NCBI RefSeq assembly: GCF_003332885.2
Contig: NZ_QOWJ01000006.1
Location: forward strand, 124,001 to 188,000
Direction: 5' to 3'
DNA: 64,000 nt
DNA from: Paracnuella aquatica
GTDB lineage: Bacteria; Bacteroidota; Bacteroidia; Chitinophagales; Chitinophagaceae
This document shows, piece after piece, positions 17,190 to 25,740 of this stretch. The notes below the pieces were generated by a model that searched no databases, was not told where the DNA came from, and saw only the letters and a list, made by a program, of their open reading frames with translations. Positions within the stretch are counted from its first letter, which is position 1; the number at the start of each line of letters is the position of its first letter. The position numbers and the translations under genes are program-made.

Positions 17190-18248
17190 ATGTTTAAAAC
17201 AAAAAACCTCACTCCCCGGCAGCTTTCGGCGTTTACCGCTGCGGTACTGGCCATACCCATCAGCGTGGGCATCTATTTCATGGAGCAAAAATGGAAGGTG
17301 GCCGCGGTGGCGTTTGTGCTCATTTTCCTCGGCAGCTACCTGCTCATCCAATACATTTTCCAATACTTTATTTACCGCAAGATCAAGCTGATCTACAAGT
17401 TTATTTACCAAACCAAAGCCTCCAAAAAAGAAGAGACCTACAACAAATACATACTGCCCCAAAAAAGCATCGACGAGGTGCGGGAAGACGTGGAAGCCTG
17501 GGCCCGCCAGCGCAGCCGCGAAATAGAAGTGCTCCAAAAGAACGACGAGTTCCGCAAGGAGTTTTTACAAAACCTGTCGCATGAATTTAAAACACCGGTC
17601 TTCGCCATACAGGGTTATGTAGATACGCTGCTGGAAGGCGCCATGGAAAACCCCGAACTGACCCGGCGTTTTTTAGAAAAAGCTGCGCAAAACGTTACCC
17701 GCCTGTCGCGGTTGCTGCAGGACCTTGATGAAATTTCCCGCCTCGAAAGCGGCGAGCTGAAGATTCATCCGCAGCCTTTTGTGATCCAGGATGTAATCCG
17801 CGAAGCATTTGAAACGCTGGCGCTAAAAGCCGAACAACAAAACATTTCTTTTTCCATTAAAAAAGGCTGCGAGCAGCCACTGGTGGTATATGCCGATAAA
17901 GACCGCATCCGGCAGGTGGTGCTGAACTTGGTAGATAATTCCGTAAAATATGGCAAAACCAACGGCAGCACCGTGGCATCGGTGTACAACACCGACGGGC
18001 GGCACATACTGGTAGAGATCAGCGACGACGGCATGGGCATCCCCGAAAAGCACCTGATCCGCGTTTTTGAACGCTTTTTCCGTACCCGCGAGGGCCGCGG
18101 CCGCGATGTAAAAGGCAGCGGCCTGGGCCTGTCCATTTGCAAGCACATTATTGAAGCGCATGGCCATAGCCTGCATGTGCGCAGCAAGGAAGGCATCGGC
18201 ACCACCTTTGGTTTTACGCTGGACAGCACCAAGCAAAAGCTTAAATGA
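17190..18248 (+). CDS. PhoR-like sensor histidine kinase
   Basis: A 352-residue inner-membrane kinase, the likely partner of the regulator upstream. Two membrane spans (about 13-30 and 37-60) with almost no periplasmic loop mean that it probably does not bind a ligand outside; PhoR proteins instead sense the Pst/PhoU state. A linker (61-118) leads to a HisKA domain with His131 in FLQNLSHEFKTP and a HATPase domain with N box VVLNLVDNSVKYGK, G1 SDDGMGIPE, F box FERFFRT and G2 GSGLGLSICK. The kinase core resembles PhoR/WalK. No PAS domain is evident. Confidence 0.9.
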   Translation: MFKTKNLTPRQLSAFTAAVLAIPISVGIYFMEQKWKVAAVAFVLIFLGSYLLIQYIFQYFIYRKIKLIYKFIYQTKASKKEETYNKYILPQKSIDEVREDVEAWARQRSREIEVLQKNDEFRKEFLQNLSHEFKTPVFAIQGYVDTLLEGAMENPELTRRFLEKAAQNVTRLSRLLQDLDEISRLESGELKIHPQPFVIQDVIREAFETLALKAEQQNISFSIKKGCEQPLVVYADKDRIRQVVLNLVDNSVKYGKTNGSTVASVYNTDGRHILVEISDDGMGIPEKHLIRVFERFFRTREGRGRDVKGSGLGLSICKHIIEAHGHSLHVRSKEGIGTTFGFTLDSTKQKLK

Positions 18249-18322
18249 TGTTTGTCAGCTGATACGCATCGGGCTTTCAATGTTATCTTATGGTTAAGTT
18301 ATTTCGGTAACTTTAGCTACTG

Positions 18323-19510
18323 TTGAAAGCACCGCACCGCATATTATTTTCCCTCTTGCTCCTGCTTGCGTTGAATGTAACCGCGCAGCAAAAAAGCATC
18401 CACATCGACTTTTTTGGCGAAAGCATTGCCGTGCCCGCACATACGCCAACACCTGCATTTAATGAACTATCCGAACAAACCATTGAAGCTGCGGTAGCTG
18501 CAATAAACACAGAGCAGATGCAGCCCTACCTCGATGCGCTGACAGCATACACGCAAAAAGCCGAAACCGATGATTGGCCTTATTATCAGCTGGTGCGGCG
18601 GGTGGCCCAACAACTCAGCCCGAAGGCTGCCAACTATTACCGCTACACCATTTACAAATACTGGTTGCTGCTGCACTCGGGCTACGATGCACGGCTTACT
18701 TATTCAAGCAATTATTTGTTGCTGTATGTGCAGAGCAACGAAAGCATTTACAATATCCCCTACCGCATGCAGGAAGGCAAACAGTATGTTTGCCTCAACT
18801 ACCACGATTACGGTTCGATTGATTTTGCGCAAAACCGGTTTCATCAAATCCCGGTGCACGTAGTTGCCGATGCACGGCCATTTTCTTACAAAGTGGTGCG
18901 CCTGCCGCAGTTTGCCAGCACCGATTATACAGAGCGGCAGGTGGAGTATGAAGACGGCGGCAGCCGCTACCGGTTTCGCATCAAAGTAAACCCGCAGATC
19001 AAAACGCTGTTCACCAATTACCCGGTGGTCGATTACAGTCTGCAATTCAATATTCCGCTGAGCGGCCCCACCTATCAATCGCTTATACCATCGTTGCAAA
19101 AAGAGGTAAAAGGTTTGAAGCCAAAAGAAGGCGTGGACTTTTTGATGCGCTTTACCCGCTATGCTTTTTTATTCAAGAACGACAGCGAAATATTTGGCAG
19201 CGAAAAACGCATGTCGGCGGAGCAAACATTGCTATCGGAGTTCAGCGATTGCGAAGACCGTGCAGCGTTGTTCTTTTTCCTGGTAAAAGAAATTTACAAC
19301 CTGCCGATGCTGGTGATCACCTATCCCAAACATGTAACAGTGGCCGTGCAGTTTGACAAGCCTTTTGGCAATACTATTGAGTACAACGGCATGAAGTATT
19401 CGGTGTGTGAGCCAAGCCCGCAACGGCTGGATTTATCAGTGGGCCAAATGCTGCCTGAACTGAAGAACCAGGCATATGAAATTGCGTATGCGTACAAGCC
19501 GGGGCATTGA
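18323..19510 (+). CDS. secreted transglutaminase-like superfamily protein
   Basis: A 395-residue protein with a signal peptide (residues 1-21, ending VTAQ). The C-terminal third looks like a papain-like transglutaminase fold: SEFSDCEDRAALFFFLVKEIY holds a candidate nucleophile Cys310, YPKHVTVAVQF holds His337, and MKYSVCEPSPQRL is where families of this kind usually have Asp-Pro-Thr, here Glu-Pro-Ser. The N-terminal two thirds are not recognised. The TTG start follows a near -7 box (TAACTTTA, 18308-18315). Two TTA-type pentamers 11 bases apart (18283, 18294) hint at weak control by the PhoB-like regulator encoded next door. Confidence 0.65.
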   Translation: MKAPHRILFSLLLLLALNVTAQQKSIHIDFFGESIAVPAHTPTPAFNELSEQTIEAAVAAINTEQMQPYLDALTAYTQKAETDDWPYYQLVRRVAQQLSPKAANYYRYTIYKYWLLLHSGYDARLTYSSNYLLLYVQSNESIYNIPYRMQEGKQYVCLNYHDYGSIDFAQNRFHQIPVHVVADARPFSYKVVRLPQFASTDYTERQVEYEDGGSRYRFRIKVNPQIKTLFTNYPVVDYSLQFNIPLSGPTYQSLIPSLQKEVKGLKPKEGVDFLMRFTRYAFLFKNDSEIFGSEKRMSAEQTLLSEFSDCEDRAALFFFLVKEIYNLPMLVITYPKHVTVAVQFDKPFGNTIEYNGMKYSVCEPSPQRLDLSVGQMLPELKNQAYEIAYAYKPGH

Positions 19511-19583
19511 TTGAAATAAAGATTGCACCGCGTTTGCACCATCACCTATTGCTTCGCAGGTGAATTGATCAAGGATGGTATGT

Positions 19584-19619
19584 AAAGATTCCAGCTTTTG
19601 AAAAGCTGGAATCTTTTTT
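19584..19619 (+). terminator. bidirectional intrinsic terminator
   Basis: A 16-bp nearly perfect stem (AAAGATTCCAGCTTTT with GAAAAGCTGGAATCTTT) ending in a T-run, with A-rich left flank so it can serve both strands. Confidence 0.85.
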
Positions 19620-19740
19620 ATGTAGCCGGCTATTGTACATCTATTGGGCTTTACTTGCGTCGCACACTTGTGCGGTTGGATTTACTTTCAGCAAACATTA
19701 CAACTATTACAATCACGATTTTCATTACGTGTAGCCGCTT

Positions 19741-19876
19741 GCTTGTCATCCTGAGTGTAGCGCGTTGATCTGAGCCCCCACCAGTACGAACGTGGAAGCA
19801 TCAAGGAGTTTGCCTTTTATTTATTAGTTGCTCATGCTACAACGTTCAGATGCTTCGCTGTGCTCAGCATGACAAG
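19741..19876. repeat. GTCATCCTGAG-type inverted repeat
   Basis: The left end GCTTGTCATCCTGAGTGTAG and right end GCTGTGCTCAGCATGACAAGC are inverted partners, with GAAGCATC / AGATGCTTCG as inner partners. It is a relative of the GTCATGCCGA elements and matches a motif I know to be frequent between genes in Bacteroidota. Confidence 0.6.
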
Positions 19877-19932
19877 CAAATTGTAAACGCTTTTGGAAAA
19901 AAGCGTTATTGAAAGAATACACAGGTACTATT

Positions 19933-20379
19933 TTACTTGGCGCCTTCCCGCAATGAGTCAAGCAATGTCTTTGCATCTTTATCGAGCCTTGTATAAAACG
20001 GCTTGCTGTTGATGGCATACGCCAGGTAATTACAACTATCGGCTGTAGCGCCATACACCGTTTTAAACACCTCGCCATTGCGCACCAAAAACATCTTTAC
20101 ATCATGCGGGCATTCAGTTTGCGTAATGGGCTCCTGCTCCACATTTCGCGTCAATGCATGGATGATGGCCGTGTCGGTAACATCCAACTGCTGGAAGTTT
20201 TTACGATCCGCAGGATCGGGATAAAAAAACAATTCAATGCGGTCAACGCCGTCCAGTTGCAGCGCAGTTGCAGTTGCATTTTTTGTTGTGTCGGCACCAA
20301 TACTTTGCTCCGGATGGGATGCATTTTTACAAGCAGTAAACAGGCCAATGAGTGCTATGGAAATAAATAGTTTGTGCAT
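19933..20379 (-). CDS. putative lipoprotein of unknown function
   Basis: A 148-residue protein with a lipoprotein signal (MHKLFISIALIGLFTAC, Cys17). The mature part is a small mixed fold with segments DRIELFFYPDPADRKNF and VKMFLVRNGEVFKTVYGA; two further cysteines (near residues 90 and 115) could form a disulphide. No family recognised. It lies downstream of the beta-helix lipoprotein gene but beyond that gene's terminator, so it is probably transcribed alone or by read-through. Confidence 0.75.
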   Translation of the reverse strand: MHKLFISIALIGLFTACKNASHPEQSIGADTTKNATATALQLDGVDRIELFFYPDPADRKNFQQLDVTDTAIIHALTRNVEQEPITQTECPHDVKMFLVRNGEVFKTVYGATADSCNYLAYAINSKPFYTRLDKDAKTLLDSLREGAK

Positions 20380-20404
20380 AAATAGTTTAGGTATTCAATA
20401 TTAT

Positions 20405-20430
20405 AAAAATGCCCCGGGATAACCCGGGGC
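20405..20430 (-). terminator. intrinsic terminator of the beta-helix lipoprotein gene
   Basis: Stem GCCCCGGG with CCCGGGGC around a four-base loop; on the minus strand it is followed by ATTTTTATAAT. It lies between the stop of the beta-helix gene and the next minus-strand gene. Confidence 0.82.
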
Positions 20431-20463
20431 AAACGTATAAAAGGTATGGACGGTGTGCAATGG

Positions 20464-21804
20464 TTATTGGCCTTTTGCAGGAAAACGGGTCCAGCCTTGC
20501 AGCCAGTTGGTAGCACCTACAGCACCTTTATATGCAGTAGGTGTAAAGAATGCATCCAGGCCAGCAAAGTCGGCACCAGCGGCTGCTGCGCCGCCTGCTA
20601 CCGGGGCCAGGTTGGGGCTAGTAAGGCTAAAAGGTGCAGTCAGCACACCATCAGGGCTGGTGAGCTTCACGTTGCCTTCAGCAAGTGCTTTTGTTTCCAT
20701 GGCAGCAGCAGTCATTACCGACGAATTGCTTTTGAAAATATCAGCAGCTGCGTTGGAATGAACTACGTTGTTTTTGAATTCAGCAGCACCATCTTTATAG
20801 GCTTGTGCAGTAGCATCCGATTCAATTGACAAGCCGGCTTTCTGCCATCCCAACAGCACCGAGTTGCGCACTACAAATTGTGCTGCACGGCGCCAGCGGT
20901 TGCCAAAATTGTGGTTGGCCAATGTGCCCGATGCATTGTTGGGCCCGATCCAGGTAAAGTTGGAAAGTACAGGCTTGGTAAACGGAGCTGCAGTAGAACC
21001 GGTGCCATCGTTATCGGCTTCAACACCGTTGCCCGCATCGCCATTGTCTACAAACTGCGGATCACGCATTGCTACGCCAAATTGTATTTTACCACGGTAG
21101 CCAAAATCAAAATCAAAGTCGTCATCGGCAGTGGCATATGCTACCAGATATTTAGCGTTTACAGTGCCACCAAAAAACTCATACGCGTCATCGTTGCCGT
21201 ATACAATCTGGATGTTTTCCAGCGTAGTGCCGCTGCCTACGCCACCCAGTGTAAGGCCGTTGATCTCGGAGTTAGCAAATGCGGCAACACCGGCATATTC
21301 AATGCGCACATATTTCAACGAACCGCTGTTGTCGTTATCATCGTTGCCGCCATAAGGACGGTCGAGGCCGCCTTCAATAACCGGCGTAGAAGTTCTGTTT
21401 GTAGTAGCACGGCCCAGGATCACAACACCGCCCCAGTCGCCGGGAGCCCTTGATCCTTCTGCTTTTCCGGAAGTAAATACAATAGGTTTATCGGCAGTGC
21501 CGTTGGCAATGATCTTGCCGCCACGTTCAATGCACAGTGCGCCTTTTTCAGTTACATCGCTTACAACGGTAGTGCCCGGCTCAATGGTGAGGGTAACGCC
21601 ATTGGGTACATACACATATCCTTTCAGGGTCCATTTTTTGTCTGCGGTCAGTGTCCTGCTTTCGGTAAGCGAACCGGTAAGCACACTGTTGGTGGGTGGG
21701 TCAATCAGGTCTTCATCTTCATCTTCGTCTTTGGTACATGCAGTAAGGGTAAGGGCTGCAAAACCAACAACCAGTAATTGAAAAAACTTTTTCTGTAACA
21801 GCAT
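20464..21804 (-). CDS. surface-exposed beta-helix lipoprotein, partner of the adjacent TonB-dependent receptor
   Basis: A 446-residue lipoprotein: signal peptide with LTAC lipobox (Cys23), followed directly by an acidic run (KDEDEDED), which fits the surface lipoprotein export signal known in this phylum. The body is a right-handed parallel beta-helix type, with rungs such as GVTLTIEPGTTVVSD, GALCIERGGKIIANG, KPIVFTSGKAEG, WGGVVILGRA, LKYVRIEYAGV and TTLENIQIVYGNDDAYEFFGG. There are many Asp clusters (DDDFDFDFG, NDDNDNSG) suited to calcium. It stands next to a large TonB receptor of a kind often paired with such proteins; each has its own PHO-box-like array, so I infer a shared role in scavenging a phosphorus compound. 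The ligand is unproven. Confidence 0.75.
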   Translation of the reverse strand: MLLQKKFFQLLVVGFAALTLTACTKDEDEDEDLIDPPTNSVLTGSLTESRTLTADKKWTLKGYVYVPNGVTLTIEPGTTVVSDVTEKGALCIERGGKIIANGTADKPIVFTSGKAEGSRAPGDWGGVVILGRATTNRTSTPVIEGGLDRPYGGNDDNDNSGSLKYVRIEYAGVAAFANSEINGLTLGGVGSGTTLENIQIVYGNDDAYEFFGGTVNAKYLVAYATADDDFDFDFGYRGKIQFGVAMRDPQFVDNGDAGNGVEADNDGTGSTAAPFTKPVLSNFTWIGPNNASGTLANHNFGNRWRRAAQFVVRNSVLLGWQKAGLSIESDATAQAYKDGAAEFKNNVVHSNAAADIFKSNSSVMTAAAMETKALAEGNVKLTSPDGVLTAPFSLTSPNLAPVAGGAAAAGADFAGLDAFFTPTAYKGAVGATNWLQGWTRFPAKGQ

Positions 21805-21845
21805 ATTGCTTCGTATTTATTATGCTGCAAAACAACCAGTGTAAT

Positions 21846-21883
21846 ATGACCCCAATGTTATGTATAGATTAAGCTATCGTTAA
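21846..21883 (-). promoter_or_regulatory. PHO-box-like 11-bp array of the beta-helix lipoprotein gene
   Basis: On the minus strand the pentamers TTAAC, TTAAT, ATAAC and a weak GTCAT start every 11 bases (plus-strand positions 21879, 21868, 21857, 21846). A one-mismatch -7 box (TTGTTTTG, 21828-21835 minus) lies in the same register as in the receptor promoter. Confidence 0.6.
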
Positions 21884-21933
21884 GCAATGCGTGGTGTACA
21901 TGGTGTATGTTTTTGGTGCATGATTGTTGTGCA

Positions 21934-21961
21934 CAAAAAAGCCCGGCTGCAAAGCCGGGCT
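21934..21961 (-). terminator. intrinsic terminator of the TonB-dependent receptor gene
   Basis: Minus-strand stem AGCCCGGC with GCCGGGCT around TTTGCA, then six T residues. It separates the receptor transcript from the lipoprotein gene, so each needs its own promoter. Confidence 0.87.
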
Positions 21962-21984
21962 GGATAAATAAGGATCGGTTTGAG

Positions 21985-24795
21985 CTATTGAAAGTTGTAA
22001 GTAAATCCAACCGAAATGTTGCGGCCATACAAAAAGCTGTACTGCACACGATCGGTGCCTTTGTTATATGCCCTGCTGTCGTTGGGGTCTACGTTTTGAT
22101 AAAACACGGCACGCTGGTTCAACAGGTCGGATAGGTTCAGTTTTACTTCGCCTTTTCCTTTCAGCACTTTCACTGCAGTTTGCACATCCACTACGGTGCG
22201 GCCGTTCTCATAAATATCGGGATAGCCCTGGAAACCTACCGCGGCAATGCGTTGGCCAATGCGGTTCACCAATGCGCTGAAGGTTACTTTGTTTTCGGGC
22301 AGTGCGTATTGCAGGCCTGCATTAAACAACCAAGGCGACAAACCTTGCAATGGCCTGTTGGGATCAAAAGGGTTTGAAGTTTCATTGAAATCCACTTTAG
22401 ATTTCATGTATGCCGCGTTCAGGTTGAACATCAGGTTCTCCATCCACGAAGCGCCCACAAAGCCCAGGTTTTTGCGCAGTTCAACTTCTACACCATACGT
22501 GGTGGCCGCGTTGGGGTTGGTGTACGAAAGCAGCAGGTTGCTCGGCGTCGATCCATTTACCACTACCTGCTCAATGGGGTTTTTAAAGTGTTTGTAAAAA
22601 ACGGATCCCGAGATCACTTCACCCGCTTTGGCATATGTTTCAAAACGCAGGTCCAGGTTGGTGTTCTGGCTACGCTTCAAATCGGTGTTGCCTTTTAATT
22701 GTGCATTGCGTACAAAATCGAAGTAAGCAAAGTTGGCTACCTCTCTAAACTCGGGACGCGATACCGTACGTGATGCGGAAAAACGCAGGTTGCTTTTTGC
22801 AGTGAGGTTGTAGGTCAGGTTCAACGAGGGCAAGACATCAAGGTAGTTGCGGTTAACGCTTACAGCCTGGCCTGAGAAGTCGGCGGTATTTACATTAAAA
22901 TTAAACGCCTCAACCCGCACACCGTACACAGCACGCAGCTTTTCGGCAATGCGGCCATCAATCATGGCATAGCCTGCATACAAGCCCGAAGTTGCATCGT
23001 ACTTATCGGTGTTGTTGGTGATTTCGCCCAGCACAAAACCTTCGCGGTAAATATTGCCATCATTAAAAATCTTGGTGGGCGGCAATGAAGGCAGTGCAGG
23101 ATTCAATGTTGCTGATGCCTGCTCGTAGCGGAAAATGCGGGTACTGAAATCACGTACTTTATACTGTGCAAAACCACCTGCTTTAAAGGTTTGTTTTTGA
23201 CCGCCAAATGTAACCGGGATGCTGTAGTTCACGTTTGCACCAAATGCGTTTTCCAGCAGTTCACTCCAAAAGCGATACGTGTCGCGCAACACAATTTTCA
23301 TCGGCTCCGCTTTGTTGTTTTCTTCCGACAAACTTTTGGCATAAGGCAATACGCGATAGTCGGGTTGGTTGCGCATGGTAAGGCCGTAGTTTACGTTCCA
23401 GCGCAGGCGGTCGTTGCGGTTGCTCAGCAGGTGCTCGCCTTCCAGCTGCGATGAAATAAGCGACTTTTCAACAGCAATGGCTGCGTTTGCATTTACTATC
23501 TGTTGGTTGTCGTAATTGGTGCCGCTGCGTACCAGGTTGTTGTTTTCAAACAAGCGGTTCACAATGTTTTTCAACACAATCTTAGTGTTGCCTTTTTTGT
23601 ATGCAAAATTGGCCAGCACACCAATGTTGGTGTTGAACGAATACTGCGTATCGCGATAGTTGAAGAACAGGTTGCCCGGAGTGAGTTCTGTTTTATCGGG
23701 TGTTTGGTAATCGCGGCGTTCGTTGAACTGGATGCTTTGGCTGTTGCGGTAAATAAGTGCCAGCACAGCGCCCAGTGTACCGCCGTTGTTCAGCTCTTTG
23801 CGGCCACCCCAGTTTGCCTGGAAGTTGAGGCCGGGCAGTGCATTGCCATCATAACGGCTGCCATAGTTGTTGCGCATGAGGCGCGATGCAGCAATGCGGC
23901 GATCAGCCGTTGCATCGGCATTATAACTCAGGTAGCGGCGGCGGCTGGGAAACTTGCCGGGCAGTGCACGGGTGCCGTTGTCAAAGCCCAAATAATCAGT
24001 GGCCTCGAGCAGGCCAATATCGAAGTGCTTGCCGGTGGAAATGGAGTTGTAACTGCCGCCAACCTGCACATTAAAGAAGTTGCGGAAGGGGATGTCTTTG
24101 GTCATTACCTGCACAATGCCACCGGAAAAATCGCCGGGCAGATCGGGTGATGCCGTTTTGTTGATGAGGATATTATCAATGAGGTTGGAGGGAACAATAT
24201 CAAACGAAAATGCGCGGCGGTCGGGCTCGGTGCTGGGCAGCAGCGCACCATTGATGAGGGCCACATTGTAGCGGTCGGAAAGACCACGCACCACCACAAA
24301 CTTATCGTCCTGGATGGAAGTGCCGCTAACACGCTTCAGCACTTCGCCAATGTTGCGGTCCGGTGATTTGCGGATGGCTTCAATCGAAATGCCATCGGAA
24401 ATGGCGGCATTGTTGCGTTGCAGTGTAAGCATGGAAGCCACCGACTCGCGGCGCGATGATGCAGTAACCACTACACCAGCCATTTCCTGTGCCTGCTGTT
24501 CCATTACAATGTTGAGTTCTTCGGTGCTGTTGGCTTTTACCACTACATCGCTGATGGTTTTGGTGTTGTAGCCAACCGAGCGGAAGCTGATTGAGTAGGT
24601 GCCTGCGGGTAAATTGAACAGGTACCTGCCTTCGAGGTCGGAAGCCTTGCTTTTATCTGCAGCAATGCTTACCGTTACGCCGGCCATGGGTGTGTTGGTT
24701 TTACCGTCCAGAATGCGGCCGGCAAGGGTTCCGTTTTGCGAATACAATGAAGTGCAGATCATCAAAGAGCAGCATAATGCAAATAATACTTTCAC
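21985..24795 (-). CDS. TonB-dependent receptor with carboxypeptidase-like regulatory domain
   Basis: A 936-residue outer-membrane receptor, not of the SusC type. It has a signal peptide (to about residue 20, SLYSQ), a CarboxypepD_reg-like beta-sandwich (about 23-100: GTLAGRILDGKTNTPMAGV...), a TonB box near GVVVTASSRRES, and a plug with the strongly conserved RGLSDRYNVALINGALLPS...SPDLPGDFSGGIVQ block, then a barrel ending SVGFTYNF. The plug block is typical of a receptor clade seen with beta-helix lipoproteins. It lies upstream of such a lipoprotein. Its promoter carries the strongest 11-bp repeat array of the window, next to a perfect -7 box, so phosphate-starvation control is inferred. Confidence 0.92.
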   Translation of the reverse strand: MKVLFALCCSLMICTSLYSQNGTLAGRILDGKTNTPMAGVTVSIAADKSKASDLEGRYLFNLPAGTYSISFRSVGYNTKTISDVVVKANSTEELNIVMEQQAQEMAGVVVTASSRRESVASMLTLQRNNAAISDGISIEAIRKSPDRNIGEVLKRVSGTSIQDDKFVVVRGLSDRYNVALINGALLPSTEPDRRAFSFDIVPSNLIDNILINKTASPDLPGDFSGGIVQVMTKDIPFRNFFNVQVGGSYNSISTGKHFDIGLLEATDYLGFDNGTRALPGKFPSRRRYLSYNADATADRRIAASRLMRNNYGSRYDGNALPGLNFQANWGGRKELNNGGTLGAVLALIYRNSQSIQFNERRDYQTPDKTELTPGNLFFNYRDTQYSFNTNIGVLANFAYKKGNTKIVLKNIVNRLFENNNLVRSGTNYDNQQIVNANAAIAVEKSLISSQLEGEHLLSNRNDRLRWNVNYGLTMRNQPDYRVLPYAKSLSEENNKAEPMKIVLRDTYRFWSELLENAFGANVNYSIPVTFGGQKQTFKAGGFAQYKVRDFSTRIFRYEQASATLNPALPSLPPTKIFNDGNIYREGFVLGEITNNTDKYDATSGLYAGYAMIDGRIAEKLRAVYGVRVEAFNFNVNTADFSGQAVSVNRNYLDVLPSLNLTYNLTAKSNLRFSASRTVSRPEFREVANFAYFDFVRNAQLKGNTDLKRSQNTNLDLRFETYAKAGEVISGSVFYKHFKNPIEQVVVNGSTPSNLLLSYTNPNAATTYGVEVELRKNLGFVGASWMENLMFNLNAAYMKSKVDFNETSNPFDPNRPLQGLSPWLFNAGLQYALPENKVTFSALVNRIGQRIAAVGFQGYPDIYENGRTVVDVQTAVKVLKGKGEVKLNLSDLLNQRAVFYQNVDPNDSRAYNKGTDRVQYSFLYGRNISVGFTYNFQ

Positions 24796-24813
24796 CTAAA
24801 TGTCGTTTGGACG

Positions 24814-24821
24814 CAAAACTA
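24814..24821 (-). promoter_or_regulatory. -7 promoter box of the TonB-dependent receptor
   Basis: TAGTTTTG on the minus strand, a perfect TAnnTTTG match 19 bases before the receptor start codon and abutting the 11-bp repeat array. Confidence 0.7.
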
Positions 24822-24880
24822 TTATCGCAATGTTACCCCGGCGTTACGGCAAGATTAAGGGAATGTGAACGAATTGTTAC
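24821..24880 (-). promoter_or_regulatory. PHO-box-like array of six 11-bp direct repeats
   Basis: On the minus strand, reading towards the gene: GTAAC, TTCAC, TTAAT, GTAAC, GTAAC, ATAAT, each followed by six spacer bases. Plus-strand start points are 24876, 24865, 24854, 24843, 24832 and 24821, an exact 11-base period over six units. No -33 TTG element is evident, as expected for an activator-dependent promoter. This is the geometry of tandem PhoB sites; the half-site word TTAAC/GTAAC is shared with the array at the PhoB-like gene's own promoter. Confidence 0.72.
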
Positions 24881-25245
24881 CGGGGTATTATGGGTTGGCG
24901 TTGCGCAAGGAAATCTAAATGGGGCTTTTGGGTGTTGGGTGGTGTGTTATAACGTGTAGGAGTAAACGATAAAGGTAACTTACACCTCTTGATATATTAA
25001 AGTGTTTTGAAAATGCCATCTGCTTTCGAAAGTTGTTCTGATTGCTTTTACTTTTTTGCTCCTGCAAAAAAGTAACAAAAAAGCAGGCCCGAAATCAAAT
25101 GACAGCCTGATTTCGGGATAACGCCTTGATTTGGCTTTGGTGGTACTGTAGTGAAGTACATTTTATCGCTATTCATCAAAACAGCAGGCATTGTGTTTTG
25201 CAATGGTTGCCAATGATCTTTTCTTTTTTCATTGCTGCTTTGTGG
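24881..25245. other. intergenic region beyond the receptor promoter
   Basis: About 365 bases without a gene. It carries the two perfect stem-loops described at 25048-25119. The rest is low in feature content. Confidence 0.5.
25048..25119. repeat. paired perfect stem-loops
   Basis: The first hairpin has 12-base arms, TTACTTTTTTGC and GCAAAAAAGTAA, around TCCT (25048-25075). After ten bases rich in A, a second has 10-base arms, CCCGAAATCA and TGATTTCGGG (25090-25119). The first matches a sequence type I recall as common between genes in this phylum. It could serve as a terminator for either flanking gene, although both flanking genes point left. Confidence 0.6.
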
Positions 25246-25737
25246 CTAATGGCCCCTTTTTCCAAACCGCAAATGTTTGGCTGATTGCTTGCGGGTAACC
25301 AGCATGGGAACGGCAACACCACCAGCCAGGCTCATTAGTACAAACATCACCTTGAGGCCGTTGCTAACGGTTTCGTACAGGGTTTGTGTAAATGCTTCGG
25401 GCGGCACATCACCCGCAAGACGGATCAGCCCCAGCATCATACGGTATGCAAAAAGCCCCGGCACCATGGGGATTACAGCAGGTATGGAAAAAACCAATGG
25501 TGGTGCATGTTTGCTGTGTGCGAACGGGATGCTCAATAGCCCAATAACAATGGCACCCAGAAAAGAAGCAATGATAAAATTTGTATTAAACTGCAACAGC
25601 AACAGCCGGGTCATTCCGCCCATGGCACCAATCAAAAATATGGAAGGCAGCGTACGGGCCGGCACATTGAACAACACGGAAAAACCCATGGCTGCAATGC
25701 CAAACCAAATTACTTTTTCGATGAGCGTCCAGTCCAT
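25246..25737 (-). CDS. threonine/serine exporter ThrE, C-terminal-half type subunit
   Basis: A 163-residue membrane protein matching the ThrE_2 (DUF3815) half of threonine/serine exporters: five or so spans, with the motifs IPAVIPMVPGLFAYRMMLGLI (about 86-106) and SNGLKVMFVLMSLAGGVAVPML (about 125-146). It follows the ThrE_1-type gene after 3 bases, so the two halves form the two-component version of the exporter. The pair is embedded in the presumed phosphate region without an obvious link to it. Confidence 0.88.
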   Translation of the reverse strand: MDWTLIEKVIWFGIAAMGFSVLFNVPARTLPSIFLIGAMGGMTRLLLLQFNTNFIIASFLGAIVIGLLSIPFAHSKHAPPLVFSIPAVIPMVPGLFAYRMMLGLIRLAGDVPPEAFTQTLYETVSNGLKVMFVLMSLAGGVAVPMLVTRKQSAKHLRFGKRGH

Positions 25738-25740
25738 TTT

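Larger units (their letters stand above)
19511..19932. other. convergent intergenic region
   Basis: About 420 bases between convergent genes. It contains a terminator at 19584-19619 and a GTCATCCTGAG-type inverted repeat at 19741-19876. No gene is seen. Confidence 0.6.
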
